A DNA stretch of 64,000 nucleotides from Leifsonia sp. 466MF (GCF_900100265.1 NZ_LT629696.1:4077348-4141347), one strand, 5' to 3'; counted from the stretch's first letter, positions 34,067-45,600 are shown. The notes: generated by a model from the sequence alone, not told the origin. Program-made: numbers and translations.

Positions 34067-35487
34067 GCGAACCCAAGCAGCTCTTCGTGAACCTCTTCGA
34101 GATGGCCTGCGTGAGCCACATCACGCACGGCCTGTGGACGCTGCCGGGCAACAACCGGGAGCGCTTCGCCGACCTCGACTACTGGCTGGAGCTGGCCCAG
34201 CTGCTCGAGCACGGCGGGTTCGACGGCATCTTCCTCGCCGACGTGATCGGTGCGTACGATGTGTTCCGCGGCGGCCCGGAGACGGCCCTGCGGGAGGGGC
34301 TGCAGAGCCCGAACCTCGATCCGCTGCTGCTCGTCCCGGCGATGGCCGCAGTGACCGAGCGGCTCGGATTCGGCGTCACGTTCTCGACCACCTACGAGCC
34401 GCCGTTCGCCTTCGCCCGGCGCATGTCGACGCTCGATCACCTGACCAAGGGCCGCATCGGCTGGAACATCGTCACCTCGTACCTGCCCAATGCGGCCCGC
34501 AACTTCGGCCTCGACGGCGAGGTTCCACACGACGAACGGTACCGCTACGCCGACGAGTACCTCGACGTGCTCTACAAGCTGTGGGAGGGCTCGTGGGATG
34601 ACGACGCGGTCGTCGCCGATCGCGCGGCCGGGGTGTTCACCGACCCGTCGAAGGTGCGGTACATCGACCACGTCGGGGAGCGGTTCCGCGTCGCCGGGCC
34701 GCACATCGTCCATCCCTCGATCCAGCGGACGCCGACGCTGTTCCAGGCGACCGGGTCGCCCGCGGGCATCGAGTTCGCCGGCCGGCACGCCGAGGTCGTG
34801 TTCACCGGCGGACGCACGAGCGACGAGTTCCGCCGCAATGCCGACGGGATGCGCGAGGCGGCCGTGCGGCACGGTCGCGAGCGCGACGACATCCGCTTCA
34901 TCGCGATGGCCGGCGTCATCGTCGGCCGGACGCAGGAGGAGGCGGAGGACAAGTGGCGCCTGTACCGCGAGCGCGCGAGCCTCGACGGCATCCTCGCGCA
35001 CAGCAGCCTGCCGGTCGACCTGACCGCGTTCCCGCGCGAGATCACCGTGCGCGAGGCGCTGGCCCGGGCGGATTTCCCGGCGGAGAAGGTGCCGTACCTG
35101 CCGCTCGACACGACGGTCGGGCAGGCGCTCGACTTCATCAAGGTGGGCCGCGACGAGCGGTTCCTCGTCGTCGGCGACCCGAAGACCGTTGCGGATGAGA
35201 TCGAGCGCTGGCTGGACGAGGACGGCCTGGATGGGATCAACCTCCGGCAGTACCACTCCTTCGACACGGCGCGCGACTTCGCCGAGCTGGTGGTCCCGGA
35301 GCTGCGTCGCCGTGGACGGCTGCCGGAGGAGGGCGCCACGGCGGGGACGCTGCGCGAGCGGCTGTTCGGGGCCGGAAACTCCCGGCTCCCGTCGCGTCAC
35401 ATCGGCACCCGTTACCGCGGAGGAGCGAACCTCGATGTGCCGGTCGAGCCGCTGCAGTTGCACTTCGAGCACGCGGCGTCCTTCTGA
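34063..35487 (+). CDS. LLM-class flavin-dependent monooxygenase, NtaA/SnaA/DszA type
   Basis: A 474-aa FMN-dependent (reduced flavin, two-component) monooxygenase of the bacterial luciferase fold. The subgroup is shown by GLWTLPGNNRERFADLDYWLELAQLLE, STTYEPPFAFARRMSTLDHLTKGRIGWNIVTS and ERYRYADEYLDVLYKLWEGSW. Relatives oxidise nitrilotriacetate, sulfones and other small organics. It is the last gene of the ABC importer operon (ATGA overlap), so it probably attacks the imported compound. No flavin reductase is encoded next to it. Confidence 0.92.
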   Translation: MSEPKQLFVNLFEMACVSHITHGLWTLPGNNRERFADLDYWLELAQLLEHGGFDGIFLADVIGAYDVFRGGPETALREGLQSPNLDPLLLVPAMAAVTERLGFGVTFSTTYEPPFAFARRMSTLDHLTKGRIGWNIVTSYLPNAARNFGLDGEVPHDERYRYADEYLDVLYKLWEGSWDDDAVVADRAAGVFTDPSKVRYIDHVGERFRVAGPHIVHPSIQRTPTLFQATGSPAGIEFAGRHAEVVFTGGRTSDEFRRNADGMREAAVRHGRERDDIRFIAMAGVIVGRTQEEAEDKWRLYRERASLDGILAHSSLPVDLTAFPREITVREALARADFPAEKVPYLPLDTTVGQALDFIKVGRDERFLVVGDPKTVADEIERWLDEDGLDGINLRQYHSFDTARDFAELVVPELRRRGRLPEEGATAGTLRERLFGAGNSRLPSRHIGTRYRGGANLDVPVEPLQLHFEHAASF

Positions 35488-35535
35488 CGGCGGGTTCCCC
35501 GGGTTCCTGGTAGAGAACCGTAGATTGTAGAGTTT

Positions 35536-35548
35536 CTAGCCAAGCTAG
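35536..35548. promoter_or_regulatory. Operator-like palindrome CTAGC-CAA-GCTAG in an AT-rich promoter
   Basis: This 5-3-5 inverted repeat lies about 50 bp upstream of the oxidoreductase start, within the only AT-rich stretch of the gap. TAGA-containing repeats (gtagag, cgtaga, gtagag; 35511-35533) precede it. The candidate regulator is not in the window. Confidence 0.5.
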
Positions 35549-35598
35549 GTATATCCTGACGCCACGGCCGGCCCGGCCGACGGCAGAAGGAGCATCCC

Positions 35599-36588
35599 AT
35601 GGCGAAGAAGCCCGGGGAGACGGTGGTCTTCGAGTACGACGGCAACGGGGATGTGGACGTCCTCGAGAAGCGGAGCCGGCCGCTGCCGAATCCGAGCGCG
35701 GACGAGGTGCTCGTCGAGGTCATCGCGACGGGCATCAACCACATCGAAGGGTTCATCCGCACCGGTCGTGAGGAGGCGTGGGCGGACGAGCCGTTCCCGC
35801 GCGGCTCGGGCAGCGACTTCGCCGGGATCGTCGTGACCGGCGACCTCGGCGGACGGTTCAGGAAGGGCACGGCGGTCATCGGGCACGTGCGGACCGGCGC
35901 GCACGCGGAGCACATCGTCGTCCCGGTGGGCGCGCTGGTGGCGAAGCCGCCGCACGTGCCGTGGGAGGTGGCCGGCGGTCTGTACCTCGCGGGTGTGACC
36001 GCCCTCGACACCCTCGACGACCTCCGGATCGGACCGGACGACACCGTCGTCGTGTCGGCGGCGGCCGGCGGCGTCGGCAGCATCGAGGCGCAGCTGGCCA
36101 AGCATCGCGGAGCCCGGGTCATCGGAACGTGCGGTGACCGCAACTTCGACTACCTGCGTCAGCTCGGCATCCGGCCGGTGCGGTACGGCGAGGCCATCGA
36201 GGAGCGCATCCGCGCCGAGGCGCCCGGCGGGATCACGGCCCTGATCGACAACTTCGGGCAGGACGGACGCGCCCTCGCGGAGTCGCTCGGCGTTCCGCCG
36301 TCGCGATACCGGTCGAGCGAGGACCGCCGCGACACGGAGCTGCGGCTGTTACAGGACGACCCGGAGACCGTGGCGCACGGCACCGCGCAGCTGGGCCGTC
36401 TGGCGCAGTTGGCGGAGGAGCGGGCGTTCACCCTGCTGATCTCGGGGTTCTATCCGCTCTCCGACATCAAGTACGCCTACGACGACCTCCAGAACCTGCA
36501 CTCGCGCGGCAAGATCGTGCTGGGGACGCATCCCGTCACCACGTACTGGACCCTGAAGACCCGCGACGTGCAGGAGGCGCGGGCGTAG
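35599..36588 (+). CDS. Zinc-independent MDR-family NADPH:quinone oxidoreductase-like protein
   Basis: A 329-aa medium-chain dehydrogenase/reductase. The N-terminal GroES-like domain has the NHIEGFIRTG region typical of quinone oxidoreductases, without the zinc Cys set. The Rossmann fingerprint is VVSAAAGGVGSIEAQLAKHRGA (about residues 152-173). The C-terminal part carries PLSDIKYAYDDLQNLHSRGKIVL. Members reduce quinones, enals or similar electrophiles. AAGGAG precedes the ATG. An AT-rich promoter with an inverted repeat suggests regulated, stress-like expression. Confidence 0.88.
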   Translation: MAKKPGETVVFEYDGNGDVDVLEKRSRPLPNPSADEVLVEVIATGINHIEGFIRTGREEAWADEPFPRGSGSDFAGIVVTGDLGGRFRKGTAVIGHVRTGAHAEHIVVPVGALVAKPPHVPWEVAGGLYLAGVTALDTLDDLRIGPDDTVVVSAAAGGVGSIEAQLAKHRGARVIGTCGDRNFDYLRQLGIRPVRYGEAIEERIRAEAPGGITALIDNFGQDGRALAESLGVPPSRYRSSEDRRDTELRLLQDDPETVAHGTAQLGRLAQLAEERAFTLLISGFYPLSDIKYAYDDLQNLHSRGKIVLGTHPVTTYWTLKTRDVQEARA

Positions 36589-36627
36589 CGTCCGCCCGCC
36601 CGACGCCTGCCGCCTGCCCGCGGTTGC

Positions 36628-36785
36628 GGAAACGGAGGCGATCCGGCCGCGTCCGCTCCCCGCCGCCTCCGTTTCCCGCTGTTCTCCGGCGCGCCGCGCG
36701 CCAACTCCTCCCTTTTCCACCAATGACGGAAACGGAGGAGATCCCGGCCGACGCGCCGCCGGGGTGCGGCAAACGGAGGAGATGA
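36628..36785. repeat. Array B: five alternating GGAAACGGAGG-like motifs
   Basis: Located between the MDR oxidoreductase gene and the fused ECF ATPase gene. Core starts are 36634(+), 36666(-), 36707(-), 36734(+) and 36775(+); spacings are 32, 41, 27 and 41 bp. The first two copies form a perfect 13-bp inverted repeat (GGAAACGGAGGCG at 36628-36640, complement at 36664-36676) with a 23-nt loop. Orientation order and spacings match the arrays at 27.0 and 47.5 kb. Confidence 0.87.
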
Positions 36786-36882
36786 GCTCGGGATGCGACT
36801 CACCGTTCCTCCGTCGCCGACTCTTCGCGCCGCCCCCACCCGTGCCGTAGCGTGGAGCGGGTCGGCAAGAGGAGGGGTGTGC

Positions 36883-38718
36883 GTGGGCGATCGGAGGTCC
36901 GTGGACGCCGTTCCGTCCGCATCCGGCGCCCCCGCATCCACCCCCGTGCTCGCTGCGGAGGCGCGCGGTGTCCGGGTGCGGCACGACGGAGCCGCCGCCT
37001 GGACCCCTGACGGCATCGACGTGACCGTCGCCCCCGGCGAGGTGCTGCTCGTCCTGGGACCGAGTGGATGCGGCAAGTCGACCTTCGCGCTGACCCTCAA
37101 CGGACTCGTGCCGCACGCCGTGCCCGCCGATGTCGAAGGGAGCGTCCGGGTCGGCGGTGTGCTGACGCGGGATGCGACGGTCGCCGAGCTGAGCGAGCAC
37201 ACCGGCATGGTGTTCCAGGACCCGGACGCGCAGCTCGTCGCGCGCACGGTGCTGGACGAGGTGTGCTTCGGACCGGAGAACCGTCTGCTCCCGGTCGCCG
37301 AGGTCGAAGCCCGGGCTGAGTCGGCGCTGCGGGCCGTCGGCCTGTGGGAGCGCCGCGGCGACGACCCCGACACGCTCTCCGGCGGAGGGCGTCAGCGGCT
37401 GGCGATCGCCTGCGCGCTGGCGCTCGACGCCCCGCTGCTCGTGCTCGATGAGCCGACCTCCAATCTCGACCCCGCGGGCGCGGAGGAGGTCTACCGTCTG
37501 CTCGGACGCCTGACGGCCGCGGGGTCGACGCGGTCGGTGGTGCTGATCGAGCACGATCTGGACCTGGCGCTCCCGATCGCCGACACCGTCCTCGTGCTCG
37601 ACGGGGCGGGCCGTCCGTTCGCGTACGGTCCGGCGCGGGAGCTGATCCGCGATCGCGCCGAAGAGCTGAACGAGCTCGGCGTCTGGCTTCCCACCGCGAC
37701 GACCGCGGCCCTCCGACTGCGCGCGGCCGGCATCCCCCTCGACCCGCTGCCCCTCACGGCCTCCGACCTCACCCGAGCCCTCTCCCAAGCCCCCGTCCCC
37801 CCACCGTCGAGTACGCAAACTTTGTACGCTGACGCGCCGGATCGTGTGCAATTTGTGCGTACTCGACGGCGGGCGGAGGCCCCCGAGGGCGAGGAGCACG
37901 AGGGGGATGAGCGGGCGGCGGCGGCGGTTCGCGTCGCGGGGCTGACGGTGCGGCGCGGGCGGCGGAGCGTGCTGGAGGATGTATCGCTGCGCGTCGGGCG
38001 CGGGGAGTTCCTCGCGGTCGTCGGTCCGAACGGCGCGGGCAAGACCACGCTCGTGCAGGCGATCGCCGGGGTCGCGCGCGCCCCGCGCTCGACCATCGAC
38101 GTTCTCGGGCTCGACCCGGCGCGGGCGTCCGTCCGGGCACTGCGCGAGACCGTCGGGTTCGTCTTCCAGAACCCCGAGCACCAGTTCGTCACCCACAGTG
38201 TCGAGGACGAGCTGGCGTTCGGGCTGCGGCAGCGTCGCCTGCCCACGGCAGAGATCGCGGACCGAGTGGATGCGATGCTCGCGGTCCTGGGGCTCGCCGA
38301 CCGCCGTTCGGCGCATCCCTTCCTCCTCTCCGGCGGGCAGAAGCGCCGCCTGTCGGTGGGCACGGCGCTCATCGAGGGAGCGCCGGTGCTCGTGCTCGAC
38401 GAGCCGACCTTCGGCCAGGATCGCGCCCGCGCGACCGAGCTGCTCGACCTCCTCGCCGAGCTCAACCGCAGCGGCACCACCGTGATCGCTGTGACGCACG
38501 ACCTCGGGCTGATCGGCGAGTACGCCTCGCACGTGGCGATCGTCGCGGGCGGCCGGCTGCCCGTCGTGGGCGAGACGGCCCGCATCCTCGGCGACCCTGC
38601 GCTGCTCGAATCGCACGGACTCCGTCAGCCCGTCCTGGCGCGCGCCCTCGCGGACCCTGCCGTTCCCGAACCTCTGCGCGGCCTCACCCGGCTCGCCGAC
38701 CTTCCCGCCGCCCGATGA
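36883..38718 (+). CDS. Fused dual ATPase of an ECF transporter (EcfA1-EcfA2/YkoD-like)
   Basis: A 611-aa protein with two ATPase modules. The first (about residues 20-290) has GPSGCGKST, the ECF-type Q-loop VFQDPDAQLVARTV, LSGGGRQRLAIA and LVLDEPTSNLD. The second (about residues 345-600) has GPNGAGKTT, VFQNPEHQFVTHSV, LSGGQKRRLSVG and LVLDEPTFGQD. The linker contains a 66-bp palindromic element (residues 308-329). The GTG at 36883 is preferred because GGAGG lies seven bases upstream. It overlaps the T-component gene (ATGA). Two fused ATPases next to a T protein resemble the YkoEDC hydroxymethylpyrimidine/thiamine system; the S protein is not adjacent. Confidence 0.9.
   Translation: MGDRRSVDAVPSASGAPASTPVLAAEARGVRVRHDGAAAWTPDGIDVTVAPGEVLLVLGPSGCGKSTFALTLNGLVPHAVPADVEGSVRVGGVLTRDATVAELSEHTGMVFQDPDAQLVARTVLDEVCFGPENRLLPVAEVEARAESALRAVGLWERRGDDPDTLSGGGRQRLAIACALALDAPLLVLDEPTSNLDPAGAEEVYRLLGRLTAAGSTRSVVLIEHDLDLALPIADTVLVLDGAGRPFAYGPARELIRDRAEELNELGVWLPTATTAALRLRAAGIPLDPLPLTASDLTRALSQAPVPPPSSTQTLYADAPDRVQFVRTRRRAEAPEGEEHEGDERAAAAVRVAGLTVRRGRRSVLEDVSLRVGRGEFLAVVGPNGAGKTTLVQAIAGVARAPRSTIDVLGLDPARASVRALRETVGFVFQNPEHQFVTHSVEDELAFGLRQRRLPTAEIADRVDAMLAVLGLADRRSAHPFLLSGGQKRRLSVGTALIEGAPVLVLDEPTFGQDRARATELLDLLAELNRSGTTVIAVTHDLGLIGEYASHVAIVAGGRLPVVGETARILGDPALLESHGLRQPVLARALADPAVPEPLRGLTRLADLPAAR
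37804..37869. repeat. 66-bp palindromic element inside the ECF ATPase gene
   Basis: The ends are a perfect 14-bp inverted repeat (CCGTCGAGTACGCA at 37804-37817, complement at 37856-37869); the inner part is imperfectly paired. It starts on the first base of codon 308 and is exactly 22 codons long, giving a linker peptide that begins PSSTQTLYAD and ends VRTRR. An element of the same length and ends, with perfect 26-bp arms, lies between genes at 61894-61959. Confidence 0.85.
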
Positions 38719-39506
38719 CCGCGACAGCCACCGCACCGCGTCTCGCGGAACGCCCACCCGGCTTCCTCGCGCGCCTGAATCCGCTCGCGAAGGTCGCCGC
38801 GGTCGTCCCGGCGTGGATCGGGCTGCTCGTCACCCGGGACGCGGTCGTGCCGCTGGTCCTCCTCCTCGCGGCGGTCGTCCTCCTGCTGGTCGGCGCCAGG
38901 CTCTCACCTCGGGCGCTCGTGCTGCTCCTGCTCGGGCTGCCGGCCGGCGTGCTCCTGACGGCGATCGGCTTCGGCCTGTGGGCCGAACCGGGTAGGTCCG
39001 CGGACGCGACCGTCCTCGTCGCGGTCGGCTCGTACGAATTCACGGTCGGCGCGCTGGTCGTCGGCCTGACGACCGCGCTGCGAATCGCCGCGATCCTCGC
39101 GTTGGCGCTCGTCGGCGGCCTCACGACGAGCGGCCCCGACCTCGCCCGCGCCCTGACCGCGCAGCTGCGTATCCCGTACCGGTTCGCGTACACCGCGGTC
39201 GCGGCTTACCGGTTCGTGCCGCTCTTCGCCTCCGAGCTCGCTGCGATCCATCGCGCGATGAGGGTTCGCGGTGTCGCACCCGGCCGCGGACCGGTCGCCG
39301 CCGTGCGCCGGGCCTCCGCGATGGTGGTGCCGCTGCTCGCCTCCAGCATCCGTCACGCCGACCGGGTCGCGCTCACCATGGAGTCCCGCGCGTTCGGTGC
39401 CCATCCGCGCCGCACCGAACGCATCCCACCCCAGTGGCGCGCGCGGGACACGGTGTTCGTCGTCGCCCTGTGGGCGCTCACCGCGGCGGTGCTCGTCCTG
39501 CGCTGA
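38715..39506 (+). CDS. ECF transporter T component (EcfT/YkoC-like)
   Basis: A 263-aa membrane protein of the CbiQ/EcfT family. It begins with the family-typical NPLAKVAAVVPAW, has about five hydrophobic segments, and carries both coupling-helix Arg motifs (AMRVRGV and ESRAFGAHPRRT, about residues 184-190 and 225-236) that insert into the ATPase grooves. It is coupled to the fused ATPase gene. It needs a substrate-binding S protein, which must be encoded elsewhere. Confidence 0.92.
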   Translation: MTATATAPRLAERPPGFLARLNPLAKVAAVVPAWIGLLVTRDAVVPLVLLLAAVVLLLVGARLSPRALVLLLLGLPAGVLLTAIGFGLWAEPGRSADATVLVAVGSYEFTVGALVVGLTTALRIAAILALALVGGLTTSGPDLARALTAQLRIPYRFAYTAVAAYRFVPLFASELAAIHRAMRVRGVAPGRGPVAAVRRASAMVVPLLASSIRHADRVALTMESRAFGAHPRRTERIPPQWRARDTVFVVALWALTAAVLVLR

Positions 39507-39685
39507 CCCGCTGACCCGATGGTTCTGCCCCCAGTACAGGGGAATACGGCCCTCCAGCAGGGTGAAGCCGGGGTGAAAAACGCTCAGCTGCGTCCCCGAT
39601 TCCGAAAGACTCCGGCAGTACCCGACGCGTCGCGTGTTCCCGCACCTTCGCGATCTCCCGACTGTTCTGCCCGAAGGACCACGTC

Positions 39686-42600
39686 TTGCTTACCCGACTC
39701 CGTTCGTTGTTCCTGCCTGCCCGCGGCGCCCACGCCCGCCGCCGTACGCTCCGCGCTCCCGCCAGTGTCGCCGCGGGCATCGTGCTCGCCCTGATCGGCG
39801 CGGTGGCCGTCGGAGCTCCCGCGGCCAACGCCGACGACCTGGGCTCCGGCGTGCTGAACCTCTCCAAGACGGCGAACGTCACCGAGGTCACCCCGGGTCA
39901 GAGCTTCCTCTACACGCTCAACTACGGCTGCTCGTCCACGACGACGGGATGCGTCAACGCGGTGCTGACCGACCCCGTCCCCGCGCCGCTGCAGATCGTG
40001 GGCAAGCCGACCGTCGTCGGAGCGGGCAGCGCCACCACGACGGTCAGCGGAAACACCGTCACGGTCGCCTTCGCCGACAGCGTCCCGAACACCGTCCCGG
40101 CGAGCACGGGTCTCGCCGCGGGTACGACCGGGTCGGTGCAGATCCAGGTCACCATGCCGCAGAACGTGGACAAGTCCCTCGACGGCACGCAGCTGACCAA
40201 CAACGCGACCTTCACGGCGACGAACGCGTCGACCGTCAGCGGCTCCGTGCCGGTGACCGTGCACGTCCCGGATGTGATCACCGCGTCCGTGTCGAAGACC
40301 TGGACGCCCGGCTCGACGCAGTACAACCCGGGCGAGACCTCGCAGGTCGCTCTGACCGTCGCGAACACCTCCAACATCCCCGCCACCAGCCTGACGATCG
40401 CCGAGCCGGCCGATCCGTCCGCCGCCGGCAACACCTTCGACTTCTACGACCTCGCGGGCTTCGGCGCCGTGACCTTCCCCGCGGGAGCCGACCAGGTCCA
40501 GGTCATCGCGCTCACCGCGGGCGGACCGGTCGACGGACCGGTCGGCGCGACCCCGCAGCTGTCGTCCGGCGTGCAGCCGGGTGACGTCACGGGCCTCCGC
40601 TTCGTGTTCTCGTCGAGCACCGGCGACACCATCGAGGCCGGCGGCACCGCCGGATCGGTCGCCCTCAGCCTGGTCCAGCGCGCGACCGGCCGCACCGGAG
40701 GCGCGAGCCTGGTGGCCGGCGGAACGCGCACCAACCAGGTCGGCGCGACCGTCAGCACGCCGAGTGGAGACGGACAGGCGCCCCTCGCCTCCGCCCAGCA
40801 GATCGTCGCCCCGCTCACCGTCTCGGTCTCGGCCGACAAGTCGTTCGTCGACCCCCAGATCCCCGCGGGCGACTCGTCCGTGGCCACCGTCACCGCCAAG
40901 AACACCTCGACCGGACCGCTCACCAGCCTGACGGTGACCGAGCCGGGCTCCGGCACGTTCTTCACGAACAAGGTGACCTTCGGCGGCTTCACCTCTGCCG
41001 CCGCGTGGCCGCAGGGGGCGACCGGCGCCACCATCCACTGGTTCGTGAACTCGGGAACCGCCCCTGCCGATTCCACCGTCGACCAGGCCTCCGGTCTGCC
41101 CGGCGCACCGACGCTCAGCGGCGGGCAGTACCTGACCGGCTTCCAGATCGTCTACACCGGTTCGATCGCGCCGGGCGCCACCGCCAGCATCCCCTTCACC
41201 GTCAACACGACGACGGATGCGGGACCCGCCGGCTCCGGTTTCGTCACCTACCCGAACACCGCGACGGTCGAGGGCGCCAACCCCGCCGGCACCGCGACCG
41301 ACACCGCGAACGCCAACCTCGACGTGTACTTCCCCGAGGTCAAGCTCACTCTCGACAAGACCATCACGCCCAGCACGGTCATCCCGGGCGGGACGAGCCT
41401 CGTCCAGCTGTCTGCGCAGACGCCCACCGGTACCAGCTCCGTCCGGCCCGACACGATCGTGATCACCGAGCCGCAGGACACCGCGAGCGTTCCCTACTGG
41501 AACGCCTTCGACGCGACCGCGATCGCCCCGACCAGCGTGCCCTCCGGCTCGAAGCTGACGATCGAGTACACCACCGACGGCACGACGTGGAACACGCTGG
41601 CCGTCGTCGACGCGACGGCCGCAGCAAAGACGTACTCGGCGACTCTCGACAGCGTGCTGCCGAACGGGACGACGCACTCCGACGTCCGCGGCCTGCGCTT
41701 CACCTTCACCGACGCCGACGGCTTCGGTCAGGCGACCAACGTCAAGCCGGCGATCACCTTCACCGCGCGCGGCGAGCTGCGCGACGGCAGCGGCCCGACC
41801 AACCCGGGCGCCTACCCGACCGTCACGCCGTACCAGAACTGCGCGGTCAGCCAGGCGTCCGGCACGGTCGCCGGGTCCGGCATCACCAGCCAGCCCGCCG
41901 TCGACTGCGACACCGTCGGCGTGCAGGCGACGCAGGGCGGCCCCGGCCCGCTGCTCGCGGCGAAGAGCTGGGACGGCACCAAGGTCGTCCAGGCGCAGTC
42001 CGGCGCCACCACCGGCGTGACGCTCGGCTGGGGCAGCCAGGTCAGCGGGATGCAGTCGATGACCATTCAGGACCCGGCCGTGCCGAGCCCCATCGGCGGC
42101 AGCGTCTTCCAGGCGTTCGACCTGGTCCGCATCGACGCGATCACGCCGACGTCCACCGCTGGTGCGACCCTCGACCCGCAGATCCGCTGGGACAAGGTCT
42201 CCAAGGTCGAGCTGTTCGACGGGACGCAGTGGAACGACATCACGTCCGCCGCCTGCCCCACGTCCAACGCCTGTGACGGCGTCTTCCCGGGCTACACGCT
42301 CACCGCATCGCAGCGCGCGAGCACCCAGGGCGTGCGTCTGACCGTGATCGAGAGCCCGAACCGCGCCGCGCGCATCCAGTCGACGGGTGACCCGACCGCC
42401 CCCGCTGTCGGGAGCGGCGTCGCCAGCGTCAGCGCGAGCGCCCAGCCGAACGGCCGGACCGTGCACCTCGACCTCGCCATCCGCAACACCGTCCGGGGCG
42501 GCACGGCCACCGATTGGGTGACCGGCACCCGCACCTACAACCTCGGCGGTTCGCCGGGGGCCGTCGACAACACGGTGCGCGTCGGCGCGCAGCCGTTCGA

Positions 42601-45600
42601 CGGCGACCCGGTCAGCCGTGACGCGAACGACCACGTCACGATCATCGACCCGACGTTCACCACGAAGGTGACGAAGACCGCCTCCCCGCAGACGCTCGTC
42701 ATCCCGCAGCCCGACGTCCCGGCGTCCGCGTACCCGAGCACCACGTATGCGACGACGGCCACGAACACCTCCACGAGCAAGACCTGGCAGTTGCGCCTCT
42801 CCGACCCGACGGAGTGCGTGAACGCCACAACGTCCGACCCGTGCGTGTTCGCGCCCTACGACGCCGCGGCCAACCCGTTCGAGCAGCTGAACCTGACGAA
42901 GATCGTGGTCGACCTCAGCCAGGCGCCGGGCGTCCAGACGAGCGCCAGCAGCGTCTCCCTGCTCCACCTGGCGGCGGACGGCAGCACCACGACCCAGACG
43001 GTGACGCTCGCGCAGGCCATGGCCCTGACGCCGGCCGACCTCAGCGATGTCGTCGCGGTCAGCGCGCTCCTGCGCGGCACCAACGCTCAGGGCACCGACG
43101 GCACCGGCGGCACGATCGCGCCGCAGCAGAAGGTCGGCCTGACCCTGACGGCGCAGCTGCGCAAGACGACCCGCACCGGCGGAACGGCTCCCGTGCCCAG
43201 CACGATCCTCAACAACGCGCACGCCACCCTCCACGACGACGTCTACCCGGCCGTGCAGGCCGCCGATGAGCAGGGCGTCATGGTGACGCTCCAGAACGGC
43301 AACCTGCAGGTCACGACCGGCAAGACGTTCAACCCGACGAGCACCCTGCAGGCCAACCCGGTCGACCCCATCCAGGTCAACCTGCGTGCCCGGTCGACCG
43401 GGACCCTCTCGCCCAAGGTCCTCGTCATCGAGGATGCGGACGACAGCTTCTGGAACGCCTTCACCCTGAAGTCGTTCACGCTGCCCAACACGCCGACCGG
43501 CGCCGACCGGGTCCAGGTGGATGCGCGCACGGGTCAGGGCGCGAACGCCCAGTGGCAGTCGGGGACGCCGACCGCGATCGGTTCGGCGGCCCTCCCCGCC
43601 GGCGTCGCCGTCGCGGACGTGACCGGCCTGCGATACACCTACACGCGGGCCGACGGTGCCGCCTTCTCCGCTTCGGAGGACAAGGACGACGTCCGGCTGA
43701 ACGTGTCGCTCCGCACGACCCTGCGTGACGGCAGCGGCCCGGTGACCTCGACGGTCGTCGCGCAGCCCATGCCGGGCGAGACGGCCGCAGGCACCATCTC
43801 AGACACGGTCACCGCCGATGCGTCCTACAACGACGTGCACGCCACCCAGGCGAACGCCAGCGCGACCTTCACCGTCGACCCGGGCACCGCGAAGCTCCAG
43901 GTCGAGAAGACCAGCCCGGGTCAGGCGGCCTCCGGTCGCGAGGTGAACTGGACTCTCCGGTTCAAGAACAGCGGAACCGGCAGCCTGGCCAACCCCGTCG
44001 TGACGGACACCCTGCCGGCGGACGGTTCCCTGCTCTACGTGCCGACCAACGTCCCCACGTTCAGCACCTCCACCGGGGGAACGCTGCCCGTCGACGGCGC
44101 CGTGATCACCCGCACCTACGACGCCGCGACCGGCACCATCCGGTTCACCTGGCCGGCCGGTTCGCAGCTCGCGCCCGGAGAGACCTACAGCATCACCATC
44201 GGCCTGCAGATCAAGCCGGGACTCGCCCCGGCGAAGACGGCGGTGAACACCTTCGGGGTGTCCACCGACCGCCAGCTCACCGGCGCGAACTGCACCGCCC
44301 TCAACCCGGGCAACGGGCGCGCCGTGACGTTCGCGGGCAACACCTGCTCGACCAGCAACGTCGTGACGACGCTGTCGCAGGGGTCGTTCACCGCATCCAA
44401 GGGCGTCAAGTCGTCCACCGGACAGGCGCAGAACGTCGTCAACCCGGCCCTGCCCTGCACCGCCGACGCGGACGGCTACTACCGGTACCCGTGTGCGGCG
44501 GTCAGCGCGATCGGCGCGACCGACGACTGGAAGCTCGAGATGGTCAACGGCGGAAACGTCGCGGCCAAGACGCTGACCGCGGTCGACGTCTTCCCCTACC
44601 CGGGCGACACCGGCGTGGTCGACTCGTCGCCTCGCGGCTCCGTCTACTCGCCGAAGTTCCTCGGCGACCTGACCTTCCAGCCGACCGGTGACGCCGCGGG
44701 TGCGGTGATGACCTGGTACGTGACGACCGCTGCGAAGCCGTGTGCCGCCGACATCACCCCGGGGTCCTCCTGCCCCGCGGGCGCGTGGGTCCCGTCGAGC
44801 GAGATCGGCTCGACCGTCCAGGCGGCGGATGTGACCGGCGTCAAGATGGTCTTCGACTTCAGCGGCACCGCATCCGGCACCCTGGCGGCCGGCGCCGCCG
44901 TGAAGGTCACCTACACGAGCACGAACGTGCCGACCACCGCGGCCGGCGACCACCGCGCCCCGGTGAGCGCACCGGTCACCGCCGTCCGCGCCTGGAACTC
45001 GTTCGGCTTCTACCCGACATACGTGTCCGGCTCGCAGCCGGCCGGCCCGCAGGAGCCGATCAAGGCGGGCGTCATCCTCACCGGCGGTCCGCTGCAGATC
45101 ACCAAGACCGTCACGGGACCGGCGGCGCAGTACGCGCCGACCAGCTTCCAGGCGGATGTCAGCTGCACCATCGGCGGCGTCGCCGTCGGTCTCGCGGCGA
45201 ACGCGACGGTGACGCTCAGCGCGGCGAACCAGTACACCGCGCGGATCGACGGCATCCCGACCGGCGCCCAGTGCGCGGTCGTGGAGCACGGCGCCGATGG
45301 CTCCTACGGTGAGGCGAGCCGGACGGTCACGCCCGGCTCGGTCACCATCGCGGCGGCGGACGCCTCGGCTCCCGTGCCGGATGACCAGAAGGTCTCCATC
45401 GTCAACGACTACGGGACGACCGACCTGACCGTGACGAAGCACGTGGACACCGCGGCGACGGCCGGCGCCTTCGGGCCGTTCGGCGTGAGCGTGGTCTGCA
45501 CGGCTCCGCTCGGCCAGAGCATCCCGCTCGCCGCCGGGGACGCCGCGTTCACCCTCCAGGACGGCGGGTCGCACACGATCAGCGGTCTCCCGGCGCGCTC

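Noticed and set aside
36786..36882. TPP riboswitch before the ECF ATPase gene
   Set aside because: The conserved CUGAGA core was not found in the leader.
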